From Candidatus Faecousia faecigallinarum (GTDB taxonomy: Bacteria; Bacillota; Clostridia; Oscillospirales; Oscillospiraceae): 49,087 nucleotides of DNA. A program made the position numbers and the translations under genes. Shown here in pieces: positions 7,511-14,839 of this stretch (positions are counted from its first letter, which is position 1; each line of letters starts with the position of its first letter). The stretch is taken from NCBI GenBank assembly GCA_018712145.1, contig DVHJ01000089.1, forward strand, positions 1-49,087, given 5' to 3'. The notes beneath the pieces were generated by a model. The model was given only the letters and a program-made list of their open reading frames with translations. It had not been told where the DNA came from and searched no databases.

Positions 7511-7527
7511 CCCCGGCGGGATGTATC
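7500..7527 (+). other. attR: right junction of the sigK element
   Basis: The element arm GCTTACCTTAGCCCCGGCGG runs to 7522, with the crossover GT at 7523-7524 and the shared core ATGTATC at 7521-7527. From 7523 rightwards the sequence is sigK coding sequence. Confidence 0.9.
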
Positions 7528-7597
7528 GCGCATTGAGAAAAAGGCCCTGGAAAAGCTCCGCAGAGCTTTCCAGGGCGAGGAAAATCCACCGGAATAG
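7523..7597 (+). CDS. sigK: SigK C-terminal segment (24 codons)
   Basis: Reads VSRIEKKALEKLRRAFQG, then EENPPE and TAG, in the phase that follows directly from codon 206 of the left segment. RIEKKALEKL is the conserved end of sigma region 4.2, the recognition helix plus following helix. There is no own start codon or ribosome-binding site, so it is translated only after excision. It ends 6 bp before the convergent DUF1934 stop. Confidence 0.93.
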   Translation, partial: VSRIEKKALEKLRRAFQGEENPPE

Positions 7598-7603
7598 CCG
7601 CCT

Positions 7604-8032
7604 TCACACCGGCTGCGGCGCGACACCGATGGTATACCGCACGGTGCCGGCCAGGGATTGTTCGATTTCCACAGCATACAAAACATCCAGCTTGCCGCCG
7701 TCCTCCGTCATTTCCCAGTGGATTTTCTTGGCGCACACGCCGACCATCAGCGCGCCTACATCCAACTGATACAGAGAATCATGGCGGACGCCCTCGGTAA
7801 ACACCATGCGGGACTGCACCGTACCGGTACGGGCCAGCACTACACTGCCCGGCTGCATCTCAAAGGTGGTCTGGGTTCCCGCCATGCCGGTGAGGCCGCT
7901 TTCCGCATAGGTAATCCGCCAGCCATCGGGCATGCTGTCCAGCACGCCTTCCGTCACCAGCTCGATCACATCCGGCTCTTGGCCGTGATACCGCTGCTCC
8001 CCCCGAATGGTCAACATCACCGGCCGGCTCAT
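7604..8032 (-). CDS. DUF1934 (YwiB-like) beta-barrel protein
   Basis: 142 aa, soluble. Pattern PVMLTIRGEQRYHGQEPDVIELVTEG, then GTQTTFEMQPGSVVLARTG and the MVFTEG box, typical of the DUF1934 calycin-like barrel found in Firmicutes. Its ATG overlaps the ddl stop (ATGA), so the two are translationally coupled. Function unknown. Confidence 0.85.
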   Translation of the reverse strand: MSRPVMLTIRGEQRYHGQEPDVIELVTEGVLDSMPDGWRITYAESGLTGMAGTQTTFEMQPGSVVLARTGTVQSRMVFTEGVRHDSLYQLDVGALMVGVCAKKIHWEMTEDGGKLDVLYAVEIEQSLAGTVRYTIGVAPQPV

Positions 8033-9111
8033 GGGCAGTTCTCCCCACAGGCCAGGCCGATGAGCTGGTCAATCAGCTCCGGAGAGGATAGGCCGCTGGC
8101 GGCAAACAGCTTGGGGTACATGGAAATGGAGGTGAAGCCGGGAATGGTATTGATCTCATTAAATACCACTTCCTCACTGTTCCGGGTCACAAAGAAATCC
8201 ACCCGGGCAAGGCCCTGGCAACCAACGGCCCGGTAAATCCGGACTGCCGTATCCCGCACTGTCTCGGCCGCAGCCTCAGAAATCCGGGCAGGAATATACG
8301 CCTGAGCCGTATCGGTAACATACTTCGCCGCATAATCATAAAATTCCGCGCCGGAGTCAATTTCCCCGCAAATGGAAGCGGCAGGACTGTCATTGCCCAA
8401 AACCGCCACCTCCACTTCCCTGCCGTCAATAAACTCCTCCACCAGGATTTTCCCGCCGTATTGGGCCGCTTTTTCCAGCGCCGCAGTTAGGCCGTCCCGA
8501 TCCTTGGCCTTAGATACCCCCACTGAGGAACCGGTGCCGGCTGGTTTGACAAACATGGGGTAAGCAAATTTGCTCTCCAAATTGTCCAGCACCTGCTGGT
8601 GCTTCAGCTCGCCCACCTTGACCAGCTGCCAGGCAGCCTGGCGAATTCCCGCCCGGTCCGCCACCAGCTTGGTGAGCGTCTTGTCCATGGCCACCGCAGA
8701 GGCGGCCACATGGCTGCCCACATAGGGAATGCCGGCCACCTGGAGCAGGCCCTGGATGGAGCCGTCCTCCCCGTTTTCCCCGTGGAGCACCGGGAAGACC
8801 ACGTCGATGCGCTCCCGCACCACACAGTCCCCCTCAAAAGACAACAGGCCCTGTCCGCGGATGGGGGAAATGGCCGCCCGGCGGTTTGCCGGATAGTCCT
8901 GCCAGGCCCCGGTGGGCAGCAGGCTGTAATCCTCGCCGGTATACAAAATCCAATCTCCGTCTTTGGTGATGCCCACAGGGAATACGTTATATTTACGCTT
9001 ATCCATTTGGTTCAGCACGAACTCTGCCGAGCGCAGAGACACCTCATGCTCAGGCGAAACGCCGCCGAACAACACACAGACGCTTAATTTCCGCAATACA
9101 ATACGCCCCAT
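8029..9111 (-). CDS. ddl: D-alanine--D-alanine ligase
   Basis: About 360 aa, ATP-grasp enzyme joining two D-alanines for peptidoglycan precursors in the cytoplasm. Motifs: LFGGVSPEHEVSLRSA near the N-terminus, HGENGEDGSIQGLL, GIPYVGSHVAASAVAMDK, FVKPAGTGSSVGVSK in the ATP site, EVEVAVLGND, ARVDFF, and NEINTIPGFTSISMYPKL at the metal/substrate site. Start uncertain: ATG 9111 gives MGRIVLRKLSV with a poor ribosome-binding site; a TTG seven codons after the longer frame's first ATG would give MRKLSV, closer to family length. Followed directly by DUF1934. Confidence 0.93.
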   Translation of the reverse strand: MGRIVLRKLSVCVLFGGVSPEHEVSLRSAEFVLNQMDKRKYNVFPVGITKDGDWILYTGEDYSLLPTGAWQDYPANRRAAISPIRGQGLLSFEGDCVVRERIDVVFPVLHGENGEDGSIQGLLQVAGIPYVGSHVAASAVAMDKTLTKLVADRAGIRQAAWQLVKVGELKHQQVLDNLESKFAYPMFVKPAGTGSSVGVSKAKDRDGLTAALEKAAQYGGKILVEEFIDGREVEVAVLGNDSPAASICGEIDSGAEFYDYAAKYVTDTAQAYIPARISEAAAETVRDTAVRIYRAVGCQGLARVDFFVTRNSEEVVFNEINTIPGFTSISMYPKLFAASGLSSPELIDQLIGLACGENCP

Positions 9112-9138
9112 TTCTTTTTCATATAGAATCACGCCTAT

Positions 9139-9167
9139 ACTATACGCGACAAGGCAGCAGAAAACAA
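9139..9167 (-). promoter_or_regulatory. Probable ddl promoter
   Basis: Minus strand TTGTTT (9162-9167), 17-bp spacer, TATAGT (9139-9144), 28 bp before the ddl start. Confidence 0.45.
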
Positions 9168-9221
9168 GCCCGAATTTACAATTGGTTCACTTTTTCCACT
9201 GGAATTCTGGCGCGGCTATGC

Positions 9222-9227
9222 TATAAT
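9222..9227 (+). promoter_or_regulatory. -10 box before the structured leader
   Basis: TATAAT reading toward the gene at 9372; the -35 region is not convincing. Confidence 0.4.
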
Positions 9228-9236
9228 AGCCGCAAA

Positions 9237-9351
9237 GGTGGCCTGTCCTGGGCGCTGTCCCTCCAATTTGGCCGGCCACCGGAAAAAGCGCTTTGCCGCC
9301 AGGCAAAACCCGGCATCCGGTCAGGATGCCGCAACGTTTCGCCGGCGCCCA
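9237..9351 (+). promoter_or_regulatory. Structured 5' leader of unknown class
   Basis: Several helices are possible. GGTGGCC (9237-9243) pairs with GGCCACC (9274-9280). TGGGCGC (9249-9255) pairs with GCGCCCA (9345-9351). TTTGCC (9292-9297) pairs with GGCAAA (9302-9307). GGCATCC (9312-9318) pairs with GGATGCC (9324-9330). The first two interleave, so they form a pseudoknot or alternative states. It ends just before the Shine-Dalgarno AAAGGGGG. A riboswitch or protein-binding leader is possible; it does not match a class I know. Confidence 0.4.
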
Positions 9352-9371
9352 ACTGGAAAGGGGGCTGCGTT

Positions 9372-9788
9372 ATGCAGATCGAGTTAAGCAAAAAAGAATT
9401 CCGCAGGCTGTTGGACCTGGTGTATATTGGCAATTGGGTGCTGAACTCCACCCGCGGCGACGATCGCTTTTCGGATTACGACAATTTGGAGAGCAAGCTC
9501 TTCCAGCTGTGCCGCCAGCATGGCATGGACGCCTTGGCGGAAACCTGGCAGGGCCAGTGCGTACCCTCCAAAGCCTACACCGAAGGCGGCATTCATGAGG
9601 CCATTGCCTACTATGAGGACAATATCTTTTACGAAATCCTGGCTGAAGAGCTGAGCCGCCGGGATATGGACTATGCGGACATTACCGACGAGAATTACGA
9701 GGAAATCGTCCGGCGAATGGACAGCTATATGGACGAATTTGAAGCTTCCGGGGTGGATCACTTGGTGCTGGAGTCGGACGTTTTTTAA
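9372..9788 (+). CDS. Hypothetical acidic protein, 138 aa
   Basis: Starts MQIELSKKEFRRLLDLVYIG and is rich in D/E and aromatic residues (DITDENYEEIVRRMDSYMDEF). No membrane helix or signal peptide. Good ribosome-binding site AAAGGGGG, 8 nt before ATG. Monocistronic behind the structured leader. I do not recognise a named family; helical, probably cytoplasmic. Confidence 0.8.
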   Translation: MQIELSKKEFRRLLDLVYIGNWVLNSTRGDDRFSDYDNLESKLFQLCRQHGMDALAETWQGQCVPSKAYTEGGIHEAIAYYEDNIFYEILAEELSRRDMDYADITDENYEEIVRRMDSYMDEFEASGVDHLVLESDVF

Positions 9789-9897
9789 ACATTGGGGCTG
9801 CCGTAAAATGATTTTCCGAAATCAGGAAGGCGGCCCTGTATTTTTGCCTACGAATTTGCCCCAAGTGTTGCTTATCGTTTTCTTACTCTGCGGGGAG

Positions 9898-9933
9898 GCG
9901 GATTGCCACGTCGCTTCGCTCCTCGCAATGACA
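9898..9933. repeat. Single REP-like unit
   Basis: GCGGATTGCCACGTCGCTTC through TCGCAATGACA: one short member of the same repeat family as 3338-3520 and 43147-43327. It lies in the otherwise featureless 9789-10136 stretch. Confidence 0.6.
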
Positions 9934-10136
9934 GGCAAAAGGCAGACACGCACCTGCGGGTGCAAGGACGTTCTGCCGGGGCAAGTCCGCAGGCGTCTGC
10001 GCATATGCCTGGGCGCCGTTTATTTTTCTATGCAATTCACCATTTCAGCAAATGGCTATTCGGAAACTTGTGCAAGAAAGCTCTTTACCAAACCGTTTTC
10101 TTTGGGAAAATTGTTGCACAAATCCCCACTTTGCTC

Positions 10137-10166
10137 TTGACAGGCGGAATCCGGTTGTGTTACTCT
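10137..10166 (+). promoter_or_regulatory. Promoter of the glycine-cleavage operon
   Basis: TTGACA at 10137-10142, 18-bp spacer, TACTCT at 10161-10166, about 50 bp before the riboswitch. Confidence 0.55.
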
Positions 10167-10214
10167 ACAGGCGAAGGCTGGCGCTTTGCCTGCCGGATAA
10201 TTCCATAGTGATCG

Positions 10215-10382
10215 GATGAGTGGCCCGGGAGAGTCCGCCTGTCCAGGCGGCGCCGAAGGGGAACGCAAAAGCTCTCAGGCAAAAGGGCCGGGCCATGACG
10301 ATACTCCGAAAAGCGCGGTTTTCCGCGCGCCGAAGGTGCAACCTGGCGGCCGCCAGGGAATCTCTCAGGTTTCAAAACGGAG
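10215..10382 (+). promoter_or_regulatory. Tandem glycine riboswitch
   Basis: Two aptamers in series. Aptamer 1: CCCGGGAGAG, GCCGAAGGGG, then GCTCTCAGGCAAAAGGG (10227-10290). Aptamer 2: ATACTCCG, GCGCGCCGAAGGTGCAACC, AATCTCTCAGG, closed by ACGGAG (10301-10382). These are the conserved cores of the glycine class. It precedes the glycine cleavage genes and is followed at once by an intrinsic terminator, so glycine is expected to switch transcription on. Confidence 0.93.
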
Positions 10383-10417
10383 GCGCAAAGTATCCACCGG
10401 ATGCTTTGCGCCTTTTT
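10382..10417 (+). terminator. Riboswitch-controlled terminator
   Basis: GGCGCAAAG (10382-10390), 13-nt loop, CTTTGCGCC (10404-10412), then TTTTT. Its 5' arm abuts the closing helix of aptamer 2, so ligand-stabilised aptamer pairing can compete with it. Confidence 0.8.
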
Positions 10418-10461
10418 CCGTTCTGAATTTCCCCTGCAACAACAATGAAGGAGGATCATCC

Positions 10462-13110
10462 ATGAGCGAGTTAAACCGCACCCAGCTTTACGATGTCCAC
10501 GTGGCGGCAGGGGCCACCATGGTGGACTTCGGGGGGTGGGAAATGCCCATCCAGTATCCCAGCGGCATTGTGGCCGAGCATCTGTACACCCGGCACGCCT
10601 GCAGCCTGTTTGACGTCTCCCACATGGGCAGGCTCCTGGTGGCTGGGCCGGACCGGCTGGCCTTTTTGCAGCACGTGCTCACCAGCAATGCTGCGGCGCT
10701 GGAGTTAAACACCGCCCAGTACTGCATCATCTCCGCCGCCGACGGCAGCGCAGTGGACGACGCTTACCTCTACCGCTTTGAAGAAGACCGGTATATGCTG
10801 GTGGTCAACGCCGCCAACACCGGCAAGGATCTGGCCCACCTGAACCAGGCCCTAAAGGATTACGACTGCACCATCACCAACATCACCGGCGACTACGCGG
10901 CCATCGCCGTCCAAGGCCCGAAAAGCAAAGAAATTCTGCAAACCCTCTCCGACGGCGGAACCCTGACCGAGCCCATGCGCAACGCGTTGAACACCCTGAC
11001 CTTTGCCGGCCGCCCGGTGCGGATTGCCAAAACCGGCTACACCGGCGAGCCCTTGGGCTACGAGGTATACATTCGGAGCCAGGACGCCGCCTGGCTGTGG
11101 AACCGGTTAATCGAGCTGGGGGCAAAGCCTGCCGGCCTGGGCGCCCGGGACACCCTGCGGCTGGAGGCGGCCCTGCCGCTGTACGGCCATGAAATGGGCC
11201 TTGACCCCAGCGGCAAGCCCATGCCCATTTTCGCCGTGCCTCTGGCCAAATTTGCCGTAAGCTTTTCCCCCCAAAAGGGGGACTACATTGGCCGGGCGGC
11301 CCTGGAACGCCAGTATGCCGCCTTCCGCCGGATCATGAACCGGGAATTTCAGGATATGACGGATCTGCCCCGGCGCATTCAACCCATCACCCTGCTGGAC
11401 CGGGGGGTCATGCGGGCAGGCATGCCGGTGTACCGGAACGGCAAGCCCATCGGCTGGGTCACCAGCGGCACCATGGTGCCCTACTACCGGGCCGAGGGCG
11501 AAGGGCTGGAAACCGTTATCCTGGAGGAAACTGCCAAGCGGGCCATCGGCCTATGCTACATTGACAGCGACGTATTGGAAGATGACCAGGTGGAGGTAGA
11601 TATCCGGGGCAAGCGGCTGAAGGCCGTCATCCCCCCCTACCACATGCGGGTGGATGCGCCGCCCTTTGCCCGGCCCATCCTCTACGGGTTGGAAGCCTCC
11701 GCCAATGTCACCGGCAGCGGGAACCGGGCCGCCGACGCCCTGAATCTCCTCCGCCGGGCCGGGGAAAACCACCACTGGCGGCAAAAGCTGTGCATCAATC
11801 TGATTCCCTCGGAAAATACCCCCAGCCGGGCTGTGCAGCTGCTGTGCGCCTCCGACCCTGCATTCCGCTACGCCGAGCACAAGAAAATCAAGTCCTTCTA
11901 TGACAAGGATATTTTCTACTACCAGGGTACCGCCTTTATCGACCGGGTGGAACAGCTTTTGGTGGAGCAGATGCGGGAATTTTTGGGCTGCACCGAGGTG
12001 GAAACCAGAACCATCAGCGGCCAGATGTCCAACATGGCCACCTTCTCCGCCCTGATGGACTGGAAAAACCGGCTGGACCGGAAGCACGATCCCCGGCGGC
12101 TGGGTTACATCCTCAACAACCACATCATCAAAGGCGGCCACTTGTCCGCCCAGCCCATGGGCGCCCTTCACGACTATGTGGCCATCGACCCGGTAACCGA
12201 GCGTCACGCCGTGGTGAATTTCCCGGTGTGCAAGGACAATATTTACCGCATCGACGTGGAGGAAACCAAGAAAGTCATTGCCCAGTACCGGCCGGAGCTG
12301 ATTATCTTCGGCAAGAGCATGGTGCTGCACAAAGAGCCGGTGGCTGCCATCCGGCAGTTTGTGGATGAGGAGAAGATCCCCACCACCATCATGTACGACA
12401 TGGCCCACGTGCTGGGCCTGGTGGGCCCCTACTTCCAGCAGCCCTTTGCCGAGGGGGCGGAAATTGTCACCGGCTCCACCCACAAAACCTTCTTCGGCCC
12501 CCAGCGGGGCGTCATCGGCGTCAATTACCAAAAAGAGGATTTGAAATACGGCCTCTGGGAGACCATCGAGGCCCGGGCATTCCCCGGCAGCGTCTCCAAC
12601 CACCACCTGGGCACCCAGCTGGGGCTACTGATGGCCGCCTACGAAATGAACCAGTTTAAGGACAGCTATCAAAAAGCCGTGGTGGAAAACGCCAAGCACT
12701 TCGCCAAATGCCTGAAGGCCCAGGGGTTGGACGTGGCCGGGGATCCCGCCACCGGCTATACCGAGACCCACCAGGTGATCGTCTCCGTGGGCTACGGCAC
12801 TGGCCCCCAGGTGGCCAACCGGCTGGAGAAAAACAACATCATCGTCAACTATCAGGCCACCCCCGATGAGGAAGGCTTCACCGCCTCCGGCGCCCTGCGG
12901 ATGGGGGTTGCGGAAATGACCCGCTTCGGCTTTGGCAAGGCGGAGTTTGCCCAGCTGGCGGAGCTGATGGCGGACTGCATCCTCCGCAACCGGGACGTGT
13001 CCGGGGATGTGGAGCGGCTCCGGGCTGCCCACACCGAAATGCAGTACTGCTTCCGGGACCCGCAGTTCCAAGCCGCCCTGGAAAATCTGGCCAACCAAAT
13101 TGCCCTGTAA
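10462..13110 (+). CDS. gcvT-glyA: Fused aminomethyltransferase (GcvT) - serine hydroxymethyltransferase (GlyA)
   Basis: 882 aa, one uninterrupted frame. Residues 1-~405 are GcvT (MVDFGGWEMPIQYPSGI, LFDVSHMGRLLV, AAIAVQGPKSKEIL, GLGARDTLRLEAALPLYGHEM, IGWVTSGTMVPYY). Residues ~420-882 are a divergent SHMT (LIPSENTPSRAVQ, ISGQMSNMATF, GGHLSAQPMG, YDMAHVLGL) with PLP lysine K675 in TGSTHKTFFGPQRG. GcvT makes methylene-THF from the aminomethyl group on GcvH. SHMT can use that methylene-THF with a second glycine to make serine. Start ATG behind GAAGGAGGATCATCC. Normally two proteins of about 360 and 410 aa, so the linker and SHMT part are somewhat long. Confidence 0.93.
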   Translation: MSELNRTQLYDVHVAAGATMVDFGGWEMPIQYPSGIVAEHLYTRHACSLFDVSHMGRLLVAGPDRLAFLQHVLTSNAAALELNTAQYCIISAADGSAVDDAYLYRFEEDRYMLVVNAANTGKDLAHLNQALKDYDCTITNITGDYAAIAVQGPKSKEILQTLSDGGTLTEPMRNALNTLTFAGRPVRIAKTGYTGEPLGYEVYIRSQDAAWLWNRLIELGAKPAGLGARDTLRLEAALPLYGHEMGLDPSGKPMPIFAVPLAKFAVSFSPQKGDYIGRAALERQYAAFRRIMNREFQDMTDLPRRIQPITLLDRGVMRAGMPVYRNGKPIGWVTSGTMVPYYRAEGEGLETVILEETAKRAIGLCYIDSDVLEDDQVEVDIRGKRLKAVIPPYHMRVDAPPFARPILYGLEASANVTGSGNRAADALNLLRRAGENHHWRQKLCINLIPSENTPSRAVQLLCASDPAFRYAEHKKIKSFYDKDIFYYQGTAFIDRVEQLLVEQMREFLGCTEVETRTISGQMSNMATFSALMDWKNRLDRKHDPRRLGYILNNHIIKGGHLSAQPMGALHDYVAIDPVTERHAVVNFPVCKDNIYRIDVEETKKVIAQYRPELIIFGKSMVLHKEPVAAIRQFVDEEKIPTTIMYDMAHVLGLVGPYFQQPFAEGAEIVTGSTHKTFFGPQRGVIGVNYQKEDLKYGLWETIEARAFPGSVSNHHLGTQLGLLMAAYEMNQFKDSYQKAVVENAKHFAKCLKAQGLDVAGDPATGYTETHQVIVSVGYGTGPQVANRLEKNNIIVNYQATPDEEGFTASGALRMGVAEMTRFGFGKAEFAQLAELMADCILRNRDVSGDVERLRAAHTEMQYCFRDPQFQAALENLANQIAL

Positions 13111-13143
13111 ATCCAATCAATATGACTTAATGGAGGTAGCACA

Positions 13144-13518
13144 ATGAAGTATCCGGAAGAATTGCAGTACACCAAGTCCCATGAGTGGATCAAAACCGAA
13201 GACGGCGTCACCCTGGTGGGAATCTCCGACTATGCCCAGGATGCCCTGGGGGACGTGGTCTTTGTCAACCTGCCTGGCGAAGGGGACGAGGTAACCGCCG
13301 GGGAAGCCTTTGGGGACGTGGAGTCGGTAAAGGCGGTCAGCGACTTGATCAGCCCCGTCACCGGTGTGGTCTGCGCCGTCAATGAAGACCTGCTGGACGC
13401 CCCGGAGCTGCTGAACAGCGACCCCTACGGCGCCTGGATCATGAAGGTGGAAAATGTGACGGAAACCGAGGCGCTGCTGGACGCCGGCAGTTACGAAGCC
13501 TTCTGCGCGGAGGATTAA
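13144..13518 (+). CDS. gcvH: Glycine cleavage system H protein
   Basis: 124 aa lipoyl carrier shuttling the aminomethyl group between P, T and L proteins. The lipoylation lysine is K63 in VESVKAVSDL. Also SHEWIKTEDGVTLVGISDYA and LGDVVFVNLPGEG. ATG with GGAGG; 33 bp after gcvT-glyA. Confidence 0.97.
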   Translation: MKYPEELQYTKSHEWIKTEDGVTLVGISDYAQDALGDVVFVNLPGEGDEVTAGEAFGDVESVKAVSDLISPVTGVVCAVNEDLLDAPELLNSDPYGAWIMKVENVTETEALLDAGSYEAFCAED

Positions 13519-13522
13519 TTCC

Positions 13523-14839
13523 ATGGGAAGCTATGTGCCCGCCACACCGGCGGAACAGCAGGAAATGCTGGGGGCCATTGGCCTCCAGCATTTCCGGGAG
13601 CTGTACCGGGATGTGCCGGAGGAAATGTACCTGCACCGGCCCCTGGACATCCCCCCTGGCATGAGCGAGCTGGAAGTGAGCCGGAGCTTACAGGCCATGG
13701 CGGAGAAAAACAAAGTCTTTTCCACCATCCTTCGGGGCGCCGGCGCCTATGACCACTACATCCCCAGCATCGTCAAGTACATCCCCGCCAAGGAGGAATT
13801 CCTCACCGCCTACACCCCCTATCAGGCGGAGATCAGCCAGGGCCTGCTCCAATCGATTTTTGAATACCAGACCATGATCTGCCAGCTCACCGGTATGGAC
13901 GTGTCCAACGCCTCGGTGTACGACGGAGCTACCGCCGCGGCGGAAGCCGCCGCCATGTGCCGGGACCGGAAGCGCCGGGTGACCCTGGTCTCCGCCGCCG
14001 CCCATCCCGATACCATCAACACCATCGCCACCTATTGCTATGGCACCGGCGACGAAATGCGGCTGGTCCCGGCCAAGGATGGGAAAACCGATTTGGACGC
14101 CCTCCGGCAATTGCTCACCGGGGACGTGGCCTCCCTCTACCTGCAGCAGCCCAACTTCTTCGGGCAGTTTGAGGATGCCCAGGCAGCCAGCCAGCTGGTC
14201 CATGAGGCGGGGGCCATGGTGATCCTGGGGTGCAACCCCATTGCCCTGGCCATCACCAAGACCCCTCGGGCGCTGGGGGCGGATGTGGCGGTGGGTGAGG
14301 GACAGCCCCTGGGCCTGCCTCTGGGCTACGGCGGCCCTTACCTGGGCTATATGGCCACCACCAGCAAGCACATGCGGAAGCTCCCCGGCCGCATTGTGGG
14401 GCAAACCCTGGACAAAAACGGAAAAACCGCCTACGTTCTATCCCTCCAAGCCCGGGAGCAGCACATCCGCCGGGAAAAGGCCAGCAGCAACATCTGCTCC
14501 AACGAAGCCCTGTGCGCCCTGACCGCCAGCGTTTACTTGGCCGCCATGGGGCCCCAGGGGTTGGCGGAGGTTGCCCGGCAGTCCATGGCCAAGGCCCATT
14601 ACCTGGCCAAGGGGCTGTGCGCCATTGATGGGGTGACCCTGCGGTATACCGGCCCCTTCTTCCACGAATTCCTCACGGATCTGCCCCGGCTGGACCAGGT
14701 GCTGGCCGCCCTGGAGCAGGCCGGTATCCTAGGCGGCTTGCCGGTGGACGGGGGCATTTTGTGGTGCGCCACGGAAAAGGCCACCAAGGCGGCCATGGAT
14801 CAGGCCATTGCCATTGTGAAGGAGGTGCTGGCCCAATGA
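13523..14839 (+). CDS. gcvPA: Glycine dehydrogenase (decarboxylating) subunit 1
   Basis: 438 aa. First half of the split P protein: the family start YVPATPAEQQEMLGAIG, PPGMSELEVSRSLQAMA, FLTAYTPYQAEISQG, QTMICQLTGMDVSNASVYDG and LGYGGPYLGYMA. It pairs with GcvPB to decarboxylate glycine with PLP. 4 bp after gcvH; its stop overlaps the gcvPB start (ATGA). Confidence 0.97.
   Translation: MGSYVPATPAEQQEMLGAIGLQHFRELYRDVPEEMYLHRPLDIPPGMSELEVSRSLQAMAEKNKVFSTILRGAGAYDHYIPSIVKYIPAKEEFLTAYTPYQAEISQGLLQSIFEYQTMICQLTGMDVSNASVYDGATAAAEAAAMCRDRKRRVTLVSAAAHPDTINTIATYCYGTGDEMRLVPAKDGKTDLDALRQLLTGDVASLYLQQPNFFGQFEDAQAASQLVHEAGAMVILGCNPIALAITKTPRALGADVAVGEGQPLGLPLGYGGPYLGYMATTSKHMRKLPGRIVGQTLDKNGKTAYVLSLQAREQHIRREKASSNICSNEALCALTASVYLAAMGPQGLAEVARQSMAKAHYLAKGLCAIDGVTLRYTGPFFHEFLTDLPRLDQVLAALEQAGILGGLPVDGGILWCATEKATKAAMDQAIAIVKEVLAQ

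Larger units (their letters stand above)
3114..7522 (+). mobile_element. Skin-like sigK intervening element, 4,409 bp
   Basis: This is a site-specific element that splits sigK. Excision between the GT at 3114 and the GT at 7523 rebuilds an uninterrupted sigK frame (SYVSRIEKKAL across the joint). The circle would carry an attP of two 22-bp perfect inverted arms around GT (23 bp including the next pair, with partial symmetry beyond). Contents: repeats and a terminator (3158-3801), a DUF4367 protein, an ECF sigma factor, a Cro/CI regulator (all minus strand), a 43-aa ORF and a large serine recombinase (plus strand). The recombinase stop codon lies inside the right arm. By analogy with skin of Bacillus and Clostridioides, excision would occur in the mother cell. 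The element identity is read directly from the sequence; the timing is inferred. Confidence 0.93.
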
